Shown in pieces: positions 1 to 13,000 of a DNA stretch of 64,000 nucleotides. The position numbers were made by a program, and so were the translations under genes. The stretch spans positions 558,001 through 622,000 of the forward strand of contig JAWNZC010000237.1 of NCBI GenBank assembly GCA_035771165.1. Reading direction: 5' to 3'. How positions within the stretch are numbered: position 1 is the first letter of the stretch; the number at the start of each line of letters is the position of its first letter. The DNA comes from Paragorgia papillata. Its lineage: Eukaryota > Cnidaria > Anthozoa > Scleralcyonacea > Coralliidae. The notes beneath the pieces were generated by a model. That model searched no databases, was not told where the DNA came from, and saw only the letters and a program-made list of their open reading frames with translations.

Positions 1-244
1 CAAGAAAAACGTATTTTTTACTAGGTTCCGCAAGGTTCCACAGTTCCGCGCGGTCTGCAGTTCCGTTGAATAGTCACACCCGACATGGAAACTCGACAAA
101 CTTCAAAGCGTCTGTAACAAGCTGTGATTTTATGTCGGAATAGTCCTCACTCTGCATATTAAATCTTTTGTTTTTCGCTTTAGGTTAAATATTAATTTAA
201 CCTTTTCATTCCCACCGATGCCATTTGGCACTTTTTATTTTTTA

Positions 245-275
<31 letters not shown>

Positions 276-410
276 GGGAAGACCTACTGACATCGTGGGA
301 TCGGAGTGTTAGGGTTAAACAACATGATTGCGCTTTGAACCCAAATTCTGATGTTGGGTGATTGCTTCATTATACCAATTGCAGAAACAGTGATTTAGTT
401 TAGACAGTGT

Positions 411-906
411 TTAAAGGCATATCACTCGAAAATTAAGTTTGTCTTATTGAAAAGAACATTTAAAATGATAAAATAACATATTTTGTAATTTTTGGTTTCC
501 TTGCTTCGTTTTTGAGATATTCCAGCTTGTTTGATATGCAAATGACACAACTTTTTACGTCACATGTGCATAATGAGTTATCAGAAAAGGTTACATATCT
601 TTGCTATTATGAAAACATGGGCTTAACTCAAAGGAAGCATGTGCGTGTTTCTACCCACAACACCAAACATGTAGAATTCCAAGTGATTTCGTTTCACAAT
701 AGCAAAGCTTTGTAACCTTCTCTCGGTAACTCATAATACTCATTATGCACGTGTGACGTAAAAAGTTGTGTCATTTTCATATCAAACAAACTGGAATATC
801 TCAAAAACGAAGCAAGGAAACCAAAAACTGCAAAAGATGTTATTTTATCATTTTAAATGTTCTTTTCAATAAGACAAACTTAATTTTCGAGTCATATGCC
901 CTTTAA
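411..906. mobile_element. T2/Kolobok-like foldback element
   Basis: TTAAAGGCATAT... to ...ATGCCCTTTAA with arms of about 200 bp containing AAAATTAAGTTTGTCTTA and TCCTTGCTTCGTTTTTGAGA. TTAAAGG termini match the TTAAAGGRR end rule of T2/Kolobok MITEs. The short ORF at 512 lies in one arm and is not a gene. Confidence 0.65.
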
Positions 907-987
907 GGATTAGACAGGGAGTAGTTAAACAAGATATAAACTCGGATTTAACCATCGCCGACCACAACATTGCAAAACGCCAAAGAC

Positions 988-1173
988 AATAGACCTTATT
1001 CCAAAATGGCGGACACTTCTTTTATGTGCATATAAATTTAATAGTCCCATGCAGTTATGATCTCGTTTTAATGTAAAAATTATTTTGAATTTCCCACATA
1101 AACGAATTCATATACTAATTTATATGCGTAAAAAAGAATTTTAATTTATCCGCCATTTTTGAATAAGGTCTGT
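988..1173. mobile_element. GTGCATATAA-family foldback, short copy
   Basis: AGACCTTATTCCAAAATGGC... TATGTGCATATAAATTTAA ... AATTTATATGCGTAAAAAAG ... GCCATTTTTGAATAAGGTCT. Confidence 0.6.
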
Positions 1174-1222
1174 AGTTAATCGTCGATTTAATAACATAGT
1201 CAGCATTTTCGCAGCTTATCTA

Positions 1223-1739
1223 CAGAGTTGGAAAAAGTATTCAACCTTCCTCCGGATGGGTTTTTAAGTTTAGACAACCTTCCTCAAAATATATAGCGAG
1301 AATTTTGTGTTTTGCAACGTTCATAAATACTGCGTGACTTTTACAGTACCTTGGTTTTCCTAGGTAAGCTTTGGCATACTACAATAGCTACTAATAACTG
1401 ACCGCTGCTGACTGATAGCCTGCTAACTACCCTCGACTGCTGCGAAGATACAGACATCACAGCAGACATCAGCGTACATGTCTCACGCATGTAACTGCTG
1501 CCACTGCCAGTGCTGCATAATTGTTGGTTAGCCAATGTTTTGGTGCAAATCGCATTTCTTCTCGACACCTTGCTTGATCAATTGTAACTTTCTCAGATTA
1601 CCGAATGTGTTGTTTCACGTGTTTTCACTTTAAACCTTCCTCACTAAAGTAAACCTTCCTCACTAAAGTAAACCTTCCTCACTAAAGTAAACCTTCCTCC
1701 GGGTGGTACCCGCATACCCGCAGCTTTTTTCCAACTCTG
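1223..1739. mobile_element. Non-autonomous hAT element, copy 1
   Basis: Ends CAGAGTTGGAAAAA... and its inverse, flanked by a perfect 8-bp duplication CTTATCTA (1215-1222, 1740-1747); both features are diagnostic of hAT transposons. Interior contains three tandem copies of TAAACCTTCCTCACTAAAG (1629-1700), where the 12.9 kb copy has one. Confidence 0.85.
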
Positions 1740-2031
1740 CTTATCTAAATATTTTAAAACTCGTTTAAACACGGATTATCGTAAACAACGGTTGAACGGC
1801 GTTTCTGTAAGCGTACTAAGCGGCCCATATTGTCCGCATCGTGCAAAATATCGTAGAAAAGTGACCAGAAAAATATTTCGCTGAGTTTTCAGACTATTTC
1901 TCAATAGATTATGATTCTAATTAGAATTCTATATTGATTAAAATGAAAATTCTTGTACAGAAAATCATTAAATTTCCACGTTTATAGACATCCTCAAGCT
2001 TCCAATGAAAATGCTATTGGGTTAAATAGAT

Positions 2032-2288
2032 TTAAGTAATTGTCTTGTAGTAGTGAACAGCGCCAGATAGTGGTTCAAAGTATTCCGGTTTCATGAGTTG
2101 AGTTGAATTGTTTAGCTCACACGATGCTTTCTGTGTATCAATGTAGTTAAACGACTGACAATGATCAGCATGATCTACAGCACCACACTGTAGAGCGCAT
2201 TCGATCAAACTTCGAGCAGCAAAACTGAAGAAAACATGGCCAACAAGTCTGTAGTTCTCGATCCGTGTTGCAAAAAAAGAAGAACAGG
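2032..2288 (-). CDS. Terminal exon with PAN/apple domain
   Basis: Acceptor TTTTTTTCTTGTATAG ends at 2289; the exon enters in phase 1 and stops at TAA (2032-2034). The frame reads YRLVGHVFF, then ECALQC, CQSFNY and SCELNNST, the cysteine framework of the short PAN modules common in cnidarian secreted proteins. An upstream in-frame GTG lies within the intron's T-rich tract and is not a plausible start. Confidence 0.65.
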
Positions 2289-3903
2289 CTATACAAGAAA
2301 AAAAAATTTTATAAAAATTTATTAGTACATACACTAATAAACCTTCCCCTTCTCCTCTCTTTCCTTTTCTGCCATTCCATTCCTTTCACTTATTCTCCTC
2401 GTTTTTCTTCTCTTGATGCATTCCTTTCTCTTCTACCCTCCTCTCTTCCCTATTCTTTCTAGTTTACATTCTTTTCCCTTTCCTTCTCTTCTCTTCTATC
2501 CTCCTCTTCTCTTTCCTTCCTATCATTTCCCTCCCCTTCAATTCAATTCACTTCTATTCTTCTCGTCCTTCTCTTCGCCTCTTTTCCCTTGCCTTCTCTT
2601 ATCTTCCCTTCCTTTCTCTACTCCACTCCACTCCACTATACCCTACTCTACTCTACTCTACTCTACTCTACTCTACTCTACTCTACTCTACTCTACTCTA
2701 CTCTACTCTACTCTACTCTACTCTACTCTACTCTACTCTACTCTACTCTACTCTACTCTACTCTACTCTACTCTACTCTACTCTACTCTACTCTACTCTA
2801 CTCTACTCTACTCTACTCTACTCTACTCTACTCTACTCTACTCTTCCCTTTCTTTCTCTTCCATTCTATTCTCTTAAACACAGTACAGTACAGCACAGAG
2901 CAACATAAATTTATTTTTCAACACATGTTTAGGGGTTACCCCTGTATCACAACTTCCCCTTCTCGCCTCGCCTCTAATATATTGTTCCCATCACACCTCA
3001 TCGATTCCAAATTCCTCTTTCCTATATCTTTCCATTTTCCTTGCGCAACCCCAACCCCCTTAGTCGGATTCCACCCTCCATTTTCACTCCATCCTTCATT
3101 TAACCCTGTCATGACGCGCAATGTTGTTGTGAGACAACTTCATCTTTTTACTCACGCCAGACAATTTTACTTGTCAATGGGGTTATGGGGAGACGTGTGC
3201 ATGGGAAAGGCATACAGTAAAAAGTTAAAACAAAACAAAACGCATACCTTTCACTGGGCACAGCGTCAGTCTACAATAAAGTGTGCTATTCAGGGTTACA
3301 TTTTCCCCAGTCCCAATCCACTGAGCTTCCGTTGAAATACCCGCAATCATTCCATACGGAAGAACACCAGCCACGTTCTGTTTATAAACTACAGCTGAAG
3401 GCCACGAGGAGTCGACGAAAGCGGTTGCATTCCACGCTGGCTGACCCTGGTTGCTACACACCCATCTCTGACCACTGGTTACCGTTGTCTCACCAACCAC
3501 GCCCAAAATTCGCGCAGCCCCTAACTTTTTTTGTTTACGTATACAAAGAATAGCGAGAACAGAGGACTGGGACGGAATTTGATATTCTTCTACCTCTTTG
3601 TAATGACTTGATTTCACTTCTTTGATTTGATTGCCATCAACATAGACATACATGGCTTCTCCATCACATGTTAACTTGGCTGTGCTGGGCAACAGTGTCA
3701 CTATAGAGGGCCACGTAAAACACAAAAACAAAATAAAACAATCCGCAAAACCGGTGATATCTCTTAGTGTTCATGTCTGAACGTGTCTGTGTGTGTGTGT
3801 CTGTCTGTCTATTCGTGCTGGGTGTGTCGGTGTGTGTGTGTGTGTGTTGTGTCCGTCTGTGTCTGTCTGTCTGTCTGTTTGCCTGTCGGTCTGTCCATTC
3901 GGC

Positions 3904-3976
<73 letters not shown>

Positions 3977-3985
3977 GGATAACGG

Positions 3986-4054
<69 letters not shown>

Positions 4055-7000
4055 TGATAATTCCTAAAAAATATCGAAATAAAATACTTTTTTTGCCACG
4101 TTTTACTTCGGTTTGCTGAGCTGGACAGGTCGCCAGTGGAATTAGACTACTCCTTTTTTCGACAGACAATACCTCCATGCACTCTAGCATTGAAGACTCA
4201 GAATGTGACAATCACAGCGTCAAATACGACTATAAGGGCTGTTTACATGGGAGCCGGGACAGAACAAGTAAGCGGGACGAGACGTTTTTCATCCCGGGTT
4301 TATATGAGAATGTTTTCAGGCGGGACAATTGCGATCGGGACGTTTCACAACACAGCTAGAAAGTTGTAAAAACCATGAAATAATAGAGAAACATAATTTG
4401 ACGTATTATAAAGAGCTGCTGTCCTCCTACTAGCCGTTATCACTCATTTGTATCGAATAAACAGCTTAAGAATCAAAATAAATACTCGAAACGGTATCCG
4501 TCATATCGTCCCGGTTAGGCGGGACAGAGCATTTATATGGCGAAAATTGTCCCTCTCAAGGCGGGATTAAAACGTCCCGGCAAACACATTCTTCATATAA
4601 ACAAAATGAGATAAATAAAGTGAAAATATAGTAGCCATGCGATCCCGCTGAACGTCCCGTCCCGCCTTCCATGTAAACAGCCCCTGAAAGTGGAGATATA
4701 TCGAGAATTCTCACCAACTTTCTGACCAATCATATATTAAAAGTTCGGAGAAAAATGTACATAATATACTACATGTTCTCAGAGAATACAGACCGAAATC
4801 TTGATAATTCCTGATATTAAAAAATCGAATTCAATCGAAGACCAATCGTATTATATCAAAAGTTCGGAGAAAAATGTACATAATATACTACATGTTCTCA
4901 GAGAATAGAGACCGAAATCTGGATTAAACCTGACATTAAAAAGTCAAATTCAAGAAAAACACACCCCTGACTAATCGTATAGCAAAAGTTCGGAGAAAAA
5001 ATATATATAACAAGACGCCTACTGGCAAGTCACGTTCACCTGTGTGAAGTATGCACCACATTCACATTCGACTCAGGCTCGCGCACTTGCCGCAAGGTGA
5101 ATGTGGTGCATATACTGGTGAACATATTTACGATCAAGACAGTTGTCAGCCACATCTGATCACTGATAAAGTCAGTCAGTCACTTTCGAAATCTACCAAC
5201 AACGTGCAAGAATACCTTGATCAAAAGGCAAAGCTGTTCAACTTTTTGTCCAACTCCAAAAGCGAAAGGAGCAAAGAACGTACATGCCTCACGGCCTCAC
5301 TCCATCAACACGGCCAATAACTCACCGGAAGCATGAATATGGTAGCGGAAGTAAAAAGTGCAAAAATGCAAAATCGTGACACGGACTTGGCCTACCACAG
5401 GTAGCCCGAGTATAATAGTAGTTATTCTCAAAATGGAGATTTCTCACATTCAGACACCGTTATTTGAACAGCTGAAATAACTGAACGCATTATTAATAAA
5501 ACTGTTCGCTTTTCATTATGATATTAATGCGAGCCTAATCAATATGGCAGCTAGTTTACAATACAAAGGGCTAGTACAAAATAGAATCAGTCTTCTTCAT
5601 AGATTACCATTCACAAACCTATCCTGCTAGGAATTTGTATATAGGTGTTCTTAAAAAACGTGTCGAACATCTGTGGTCCTATATTCTCTCTTATATATAT
5701 ATATATATATATATATATTTCTAAAATTCATTAATAATTCATGAGGAAAACACAAAGAAAAATCATGAGCGTATCGGATCTATATATGTGATATAGACTC
5801 GCTCTAAGTTTCTCGCTGGTTTTTAACGGCTGAGATAAGCTTAATTTTCAAAATTACTACGTCAATGAACGTATGAAGTGATTCTTTTTAGAAGCCATTT
5901 AAAAACCTTGCAGTACGGGCTTTATCGGCTCTAAAACACTCGGCTATCGCCTCGTGTTTTATATCCGATAAAGCCCTCCTGCGCGGTTTATAAATATTAC
6001 ATATATATATATATATAATAAAATATATATCATTGTCTCCAGCCATAGAGTTACAGCGTTGCTGTAAATGAATATAGGAAACACACGTTGTATTATAATA
6101 TACAGAAATATAGTACATAGAATACAGATATATAAATATATATATATTTTTATATACCATGACATATATTTTTATGGAACGATCTATGTAATTAATTCAT
6201 AATGACCTATACTTGAGAGGGAAGCTACACATTTGCTAAACATTGCTATACGTTAAGATCTTTTAAAAAATATATCATGTATTTCGTTCTTAAATTGTAT
6301 GGCCTATAGGACTGTCAAAGAAGGATTTCAGGATAAAATATCAGACGTTTGGTGGACGTTCGTCAAGCTTGCATGATTACTCAGAAAAGATTTCTGAGCC
6401 CCAGACAGGGTTCGAACCTACAACCGTCTATAACAAAGCCCTAATCAAACGAGAACGCAAGTCACCGCAAGTTGGCAGTCACGTTATCTCAGCCAGCCGG
6501 TCTGAATAATTTCCCGAAAATATTATGTACCGCTATCTCAGCCAGCCGCTCTGAATAATTTCCCGAAAATATTATGTACCGTGACAAAGTTAAAACTTGT
6601 TTAAAACACTCATGAAACGTTTATTTTGTTAATTTGGGTGTTCGAACGACCGCCACAGAAATTTGTGACTGCCAACTTGCGATGACTTGCGTTCTCGTTT
6701 GATTAGGGCTTTATACCGGTTATGTTCTAATGACCACGTGCACTACATGTATTCGTATCACGATAAAATAAAGTTCAGTAGCAAGTTTCATGTTTCGCGA
6801 ACGTTTGACGACAATTGACTGTACCGAAAAAGATGGCGACTTGTATACATTTAACCACAATCCTTTCCGTGCAGTAAATATTGTTTCTTGCAGAATTATT
6901 GGAAGTATGGTTTTAAAACGATCAACTTTGGTAGGAATGAAGTTATTGCTTGCTTAATCCATCTTAGCATGATAAACAATGTTTAGTTGTTATTTGAGCT

Positions 7001-10000
7001 AATTTGAGGTCGCAAAGCATTGTGGTTAAATGTACCGCCGCCATCTTTTTCAGTATCGTCAATTGCAATTATTTGCAAACATTTGAGTTGGCGTACGGCA
7101 AGTCTTCGAACTAGTCATTTAGTAGACTTCTTTAACAAAATCGAGTTTTTTTTAAAGAATTTGATAGTTTTTTGTAAATAATTTGGTGTTTTACGTTGCA
7201 AACATCTAGCAAAAATTCGCCGACTGTCGGAGATTGATGTTTCATTAACTGTTGTCACATCGGCGCTGTTGTTGTAAGACTTGATCGGCGATAGTCGCCG
7301 ACAACTATATGAAAACCAGGCTTAAAACAAGAGAGGCTTATCAGAGTAAACAATAACGTAGAGAGTGAAGGAAGTGTTCCCTCTGGCAAACGCCGACGAC
7401 TTTTGTTTAATGAAGATGTCGCGACATTAAGACTGGGCACTCTTGAAACATAATGTACATAAACTTAAATTAACTTTTCGTACAGACCGTCCACATCTCA
7501 TTCTGACAAAAAATATCGTTTCTTTAGGATAAGACCACCCAGAAGCGAGCAAAGTATAGATGGGTTCACCATCATAACATCTAATGAATCCAACATTGCC
7601 AGTGTAACTCATGCCGGACTGATTTCGGGTCGGTTGTAGTGTTTTTACTGTAGATCGTTTTTATGAGTCCGGCCTGAGATTCAGTTCTCAGGTCGTCTGC
7701 TAGACCGAACTGGAGCACTTTCGCCTCTCAAACTCAAATTCTATTATATCTAAATTCTATACATAATAATGATTTTGCGGCGGTCACGAGCTGTGAGGCA
7801 ATTGACACAAATCTTCAGTGGAGTAACAGCGAAGTTTCAAGGCCGGCTTCGTGTAAACAAAAAACCGAAATGCAAAATTCAGGCCAATCCGAGTTCAGGC
7901 CGGCCTCATGTAAACACTGCTTCTTCCCTAAAGCTGCTTCGGAACAGTTATAAGTACATGACTTCGTGAAGTTTGTTATAGCTCTTACTGCATAAGCTAT
8001 CGTTAGATGGAGTCTCGTCTAGAGCTCATGCATACAGTTTTCCTGTACGAGTATACAGTAAAAACCCGCTAACAAGAACCTACATTTGACCAAATCAGCC
8101 TGGGATAGGTTCTTATATTCTTATATGTTCTTATATAAATAAATTCTTAATTTCAGCCTGAGGTTCTTATAGTTGAAGGTTCTTGTTAGCGGGTTTTTAC
8201 TGTATTAGATGAAGAGAGCCTGTATAGCTGCACGAGTTATCGTTAAAGACTTACATAGTCCCGTCTAGATCTCGTAGTTTTTCTTTACGAGTATTACAGT
8301 CTTCTCTTTACCAAACTGTTTCCGTAGTTTGTTGTGCATTGTATTTCTGTAGTCGCTATATACTGAAGTGTGAGGAAACAATGTTGTCGAAAAATGTGAA
8401 TAAAAAGTATAATTTAGCTTTCATGGAATTTAATCATAATATAACGAATGTTTTTCCCAAATCGATACCAACAATCCTATAAATTAAGAATAAGCGACTT
8501 TTATCGCTAGATTTTTCTCACGTTTCCGTAGCAGCTACAGAAATATTATAATACACAACAAACTACAGAAGCAGAGGTTGGATGGGACTTCCATTTTGAC
8601 TGTATAACGAGTTTAATATATACAGAAAGAACTAACATAAATTTGCCTTGGTGGAATCATTCACCGAAAAACATAAAAAAAAAAGTTCTTAATTTTTTAC
8701 ACTGTCGTGCAAAGTCAAGTGGCTCGAACGAGATTCGAGTTCGTGGACCTTAATAGCAATCTAGCGGTTTACCAGTTAATCTAGTGAGCCCATTACAGGT
8801 ATTACGCGCGCTCGCGGCTTGTCCGATTTATGCCAAACAAGATCAACACTGTGAAGAAGAATTTCAAATGAAGTCGAATCACTGCTTCTTCTTCACATAT
8901 ACACGCTGCTGAAGGATAACTGAATGTTTATAAGATCAACACTATGTTTTGTTAGAACTAAAGCAAATCCGACAGATATATATTTAGCAAAAAAACATCA
9001 ACACAACCTAAGCAAATGTTATACCTTTATTGCCACATCGAAGACTTCCTTTTGTCAAAACAAGCAACGTCAAAAAGAACGGTAGAAACACCATGATTAA
9101 ATAAGACTCTTTATCGATCGCTTTCCCTTTTGTAATAAAGTGAATAGACAACTCACTTTGATAATAAATAATTAAAACTTTGTGTTCATGCATTTTCTAA
9201 ATTATCATCTGACTGGTGCTCAACTAATAACTAATTGTCTGTAGGCAATATTACTTGCGTCTGTCGCGTTAGTTCTTTCAATTAAAGAAGCGTGTATTTG
9301 ATCTATTCTTTTCAAAACTATCAGCGACTTTAATTTCGAAAAATTATCCCTTGATTTGACCAACTTAAATTATATAATACATTCACTTAAATTTTCGTTT
9401 TTCATTTTGAAACGTAAAGATTTCATAATTTCCGACAGATTTAGTAAGTAGTTTTTACAGTTTTATTAATTAACATACCATGTTTTAAATTTGGTTCACT
9501 TGCCGACGCTCTCTTATACAGTCTTGGTAAATAATTATTGTTGAAACGTTTTGTATATATATATATAGCTATCCCGCCTATCCGTTCTGCTATATCAACT
9601 TCTAGTAGTTTGTATTCAGTATTTAAAAAAATAGTTTTAAACTGTACTAAAATTTCCCGACAACAAAACAATAGAATACAATAGAATTCGATAGAATGCA
9701 ATAGAATTCAATAGAATTCAATAGAATTCAATAGAATACAATACAATGCAAAATAATGCAATAGAATGCAATAGAATGCAAAAGAACGCAATAGAATGCA
9801 AAAGAATGCACTAGAATGCAATAGAATGTAATATAATGCAATAAAATGCAATAGAATAATGCAATAGAATGCAAAAGAATGCACTAGAATGCAAAATAAT
9901 TCAATAGAATGCAATAGAATAATGCAATAGAATGCAATAAAATGCAATAGAATGTAATAGAATACAATAGAATACAATAGAATACAATATAACTCAATAC

Positions 10001-13000
10001 AATACAATACAATACAATACAATACAATACAATACAATACAACATAATTCAATAGAATTCAATAGAATGCAATAGAATGCAGTATAATGCATTATACAAT
10101 ACCCTGGTTGCTATGCGTGTTTTCATTGGTTGTTGGCCATGATCTATTAGAGGACAGACACATGGTCACGTCATATCACGTCAGCCGACTTGCTTTTTTC
10201 CTTCTTCATGCCCCAAAATCCGGCAAGAGTTTCGACAAAAACCTTTTAAATTTTTATTGTATAAAACAAATAGATTCCATTTTTTTTGTTGTCTGTTCAG
10301 TTATAGATGCACAGAAGACGTCACAACGTGGTAAGAACATCAGTGACCCACTCGACTGCGTCTCGTGGGCCACTTTTTTGTTCTTACCACGTTGTGACGT
10401 CATCTGTGCATCTATAACTGAACAGACAACGGCAAAATGGAATCTATTTGTTAAATATAATGCAATATAATTCAATAGAATATAATAAAATGCAATAGAA
10501 TTCAATATAATTCAATAGAATGCAATATAATTCATTAGAAGGCAATAGAATTCAATAGTTAAGAGATAGAAAATGGCCGCCCGTGTTTATGTAGCCTGAT
10601 GCAAACACGAGAGTGAGTTGGGAGAATTCGAAAGTTTATGTGAAACCGAGCCGTATATAGGCGAGGGTTTACATAAGTACTTTCTAATTCTCCCAACTCA
10701 CTCGAGTGTTTGCATCAGGTTATATAAACACAGGGCATCCATTTTCTATTTCTTTTATGAAATAAGACTAAAAAATGTGCCGTGACATCACAACCGTGTT
10801 TACATAGCCTGATATAAACACGGTAATTGACCAATCACAGCGTGCGTAAGACGTAACCTATTTTATAAAATGCAATAGAATTCAATAGAATACAACAAAA
10901 TACAATAGAATACAATACCATACAATAAAATACAACAGAATACAATAGCATACAATACAATACAGTAAATACAATAGAATACAACAGAATATATACAATA
11001 AAATACAATACAATAGAATACAATAAAATACAATAGAATATAATATAATACAATAGAATATAATACAATAGAATATAATACAATAGAATATAATACAATA
11101 GAATACAATACAATAGAGTACAATACAATACAATACAATATAATACAATAGGAAACAAAAGTATATATATATATATACAATAGAGTATATTAATAGAATG
11201 TAATAGAATCATATCGGTAATAGAATATACACCATGGAATACAATAGAATACAATAGAATGTAATAGAATATACACAATGGAATACAATAAAATACAATA
11301 GAATATACACAATGGAATACAATAAAATACAATAGAATATACACAATGGAATACAATAAAATACAATAGAATATACACAATGGAATACAATAAAATACAA
11401 TAGAATATACACAATGGAATACAATAGAATACAATAGAATGTAATAGAATATACACAATGGAATACAATAAAATACAATAGAATATACACAATGGAATAC
11501 AATAAAATACAATAGAATATACACAATGGAATACAATAAAATACAATAGAATATACACAATGGAATACAATAAAATACAATAGAATATACACAATGGAAT
11601 ACAATAGAATACATTAGTATAAACCAACTAGTGGACTATTGCAAATGCTACATACTGATTAATAATATACAATAATAGAATATATGCAATAGACATAATA
11701 TCCCCTCTAACAATGCCATAAAATGTTATTAAGACGGCTGGAATATTAGTCCGCATTCTTGCAATACCCAAGGGGGGTGCGGCAGGGGTGGAAAAAATAA
11801 TTTTCTTCCTGGGAGCACGTCCTAAAGTTTAAAACTTTTCTGCAGACTTGCAGGGTAAATTTGTGTTAAATTGAATCAATGCCCCGTATTGAGCGTAAAC
11901 TGAAATTTCCTGCGAGCTCGACTATATTTTCCATGTTTTTTCACTATTTGCCACGAAGACAGACACACCGCGTTTTGAAAATTTGCATCACACCCACCTC
12001 CCCTCGGCTGCGACATACCAACTTGGCTTCGCCACATTCTGCCTTTAGCTGAAAATTATTTGTCCCCAATCTTAATCACTCATTTTTCAAAAAAGGCATT
12101 GTGTGGCGGAGCGAGAATATATTACGATGAGCTTAGCTCTTGAAGAAAATGTCGGGAACAAAATATGTTTAAACAAAAAACAAAACAAAAATAGTATACA
12201 ATAGAATTATCATTCAGATACTCAAAAGCGTTTCATAACTGGAAGTGGAAATTATTCACAAAAAAGTTGAATAAATATCGAAGAAAAAAATATACGAATT
12301 TAACTGCTTATTTTTGCTTTCAATCTCCACAAAACAAAGCTGACGTCAAAAGAAGCCATTTATAGCTAGCCTCATGTCATCATATTTCATTTACGAATAA
12401 AAAAAGTGTTTCATAACTGGACATGGAAATTAATCACAAAAAAGTTGAAAAATATCGAAGAAAAAAATGAATGAATTTAACTGCTTATTTTTTACTTTCA
12501 ATCTCAATAAAACAAAACTGATGTCAAAAGAAGCCATTTATAGCTAGCCTCATATTTTATTTATGCACATTGAAGTGTTAATATTATATAGCTTCATTTG
12601 TTTGTTGTGCAATTTTCGTTAAATATCTAATATGACGACGCAATAAAAAAAAGTTTAATTTGATTTAAAGTGTTTAATACCTTCAAAGAACGCAAATTAT
12701 GCCGTAATTAGTTTGAAAATTTAGTAATAAAAGTAACTCTTTCATGCATGCCCGAATTGCTCCGTAGTGATTTTATTCTGGTTAACACTGGACTATTTTA
12801 TTCACCTCTGAGGAAGCCCTTGGACAGGAATGAGTTGTAAACTATCTCTTTCCTGTCCGAATTGGTCTTTAGTATTTTATTCTGGCTCTAACACTGGACT
12901 ATTTTATCAGAGTTGGAAAAAAGCTGCGGGTATGCGGGTACCACCCGGAGGAAGGTTTACTTTAGTGAGGAAGGTTTAAAGTGAAAACACGCGAAACAAC

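Noticed and set aside
2413..3335. Plus-strand ORFs of 154 and 248 codons
   Set aside because: They translate the (CTCTA)n microsatellite (repeating LLYST) and run antisense to the last exon pair of the secreted-protein gene.
3767..4211. ORFs of 71-146 codons on both strands
   Set aside because: Translations of the (GTCT)n repeat (CLSV / TDRQ).
5051..5320. 89-codon plus-strand ORF
   Set aside because: Its first half is part of a palindrome (CCACATTCAC / GTGAATGTGG); no domain seen.
11281..11580. Regularly spaced repeats resembling an array with spacers
   Set aside because: The spacers are also repeats of the same pentamer; satellite DNA.
9708..11627. Minus-strand ORFs of up to 259 codons with repeated YSIVFYCI
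   Set aside because: AATAG/AATAC satellite; hydrophobic membrane-like appearance is a by-product of the repeat.
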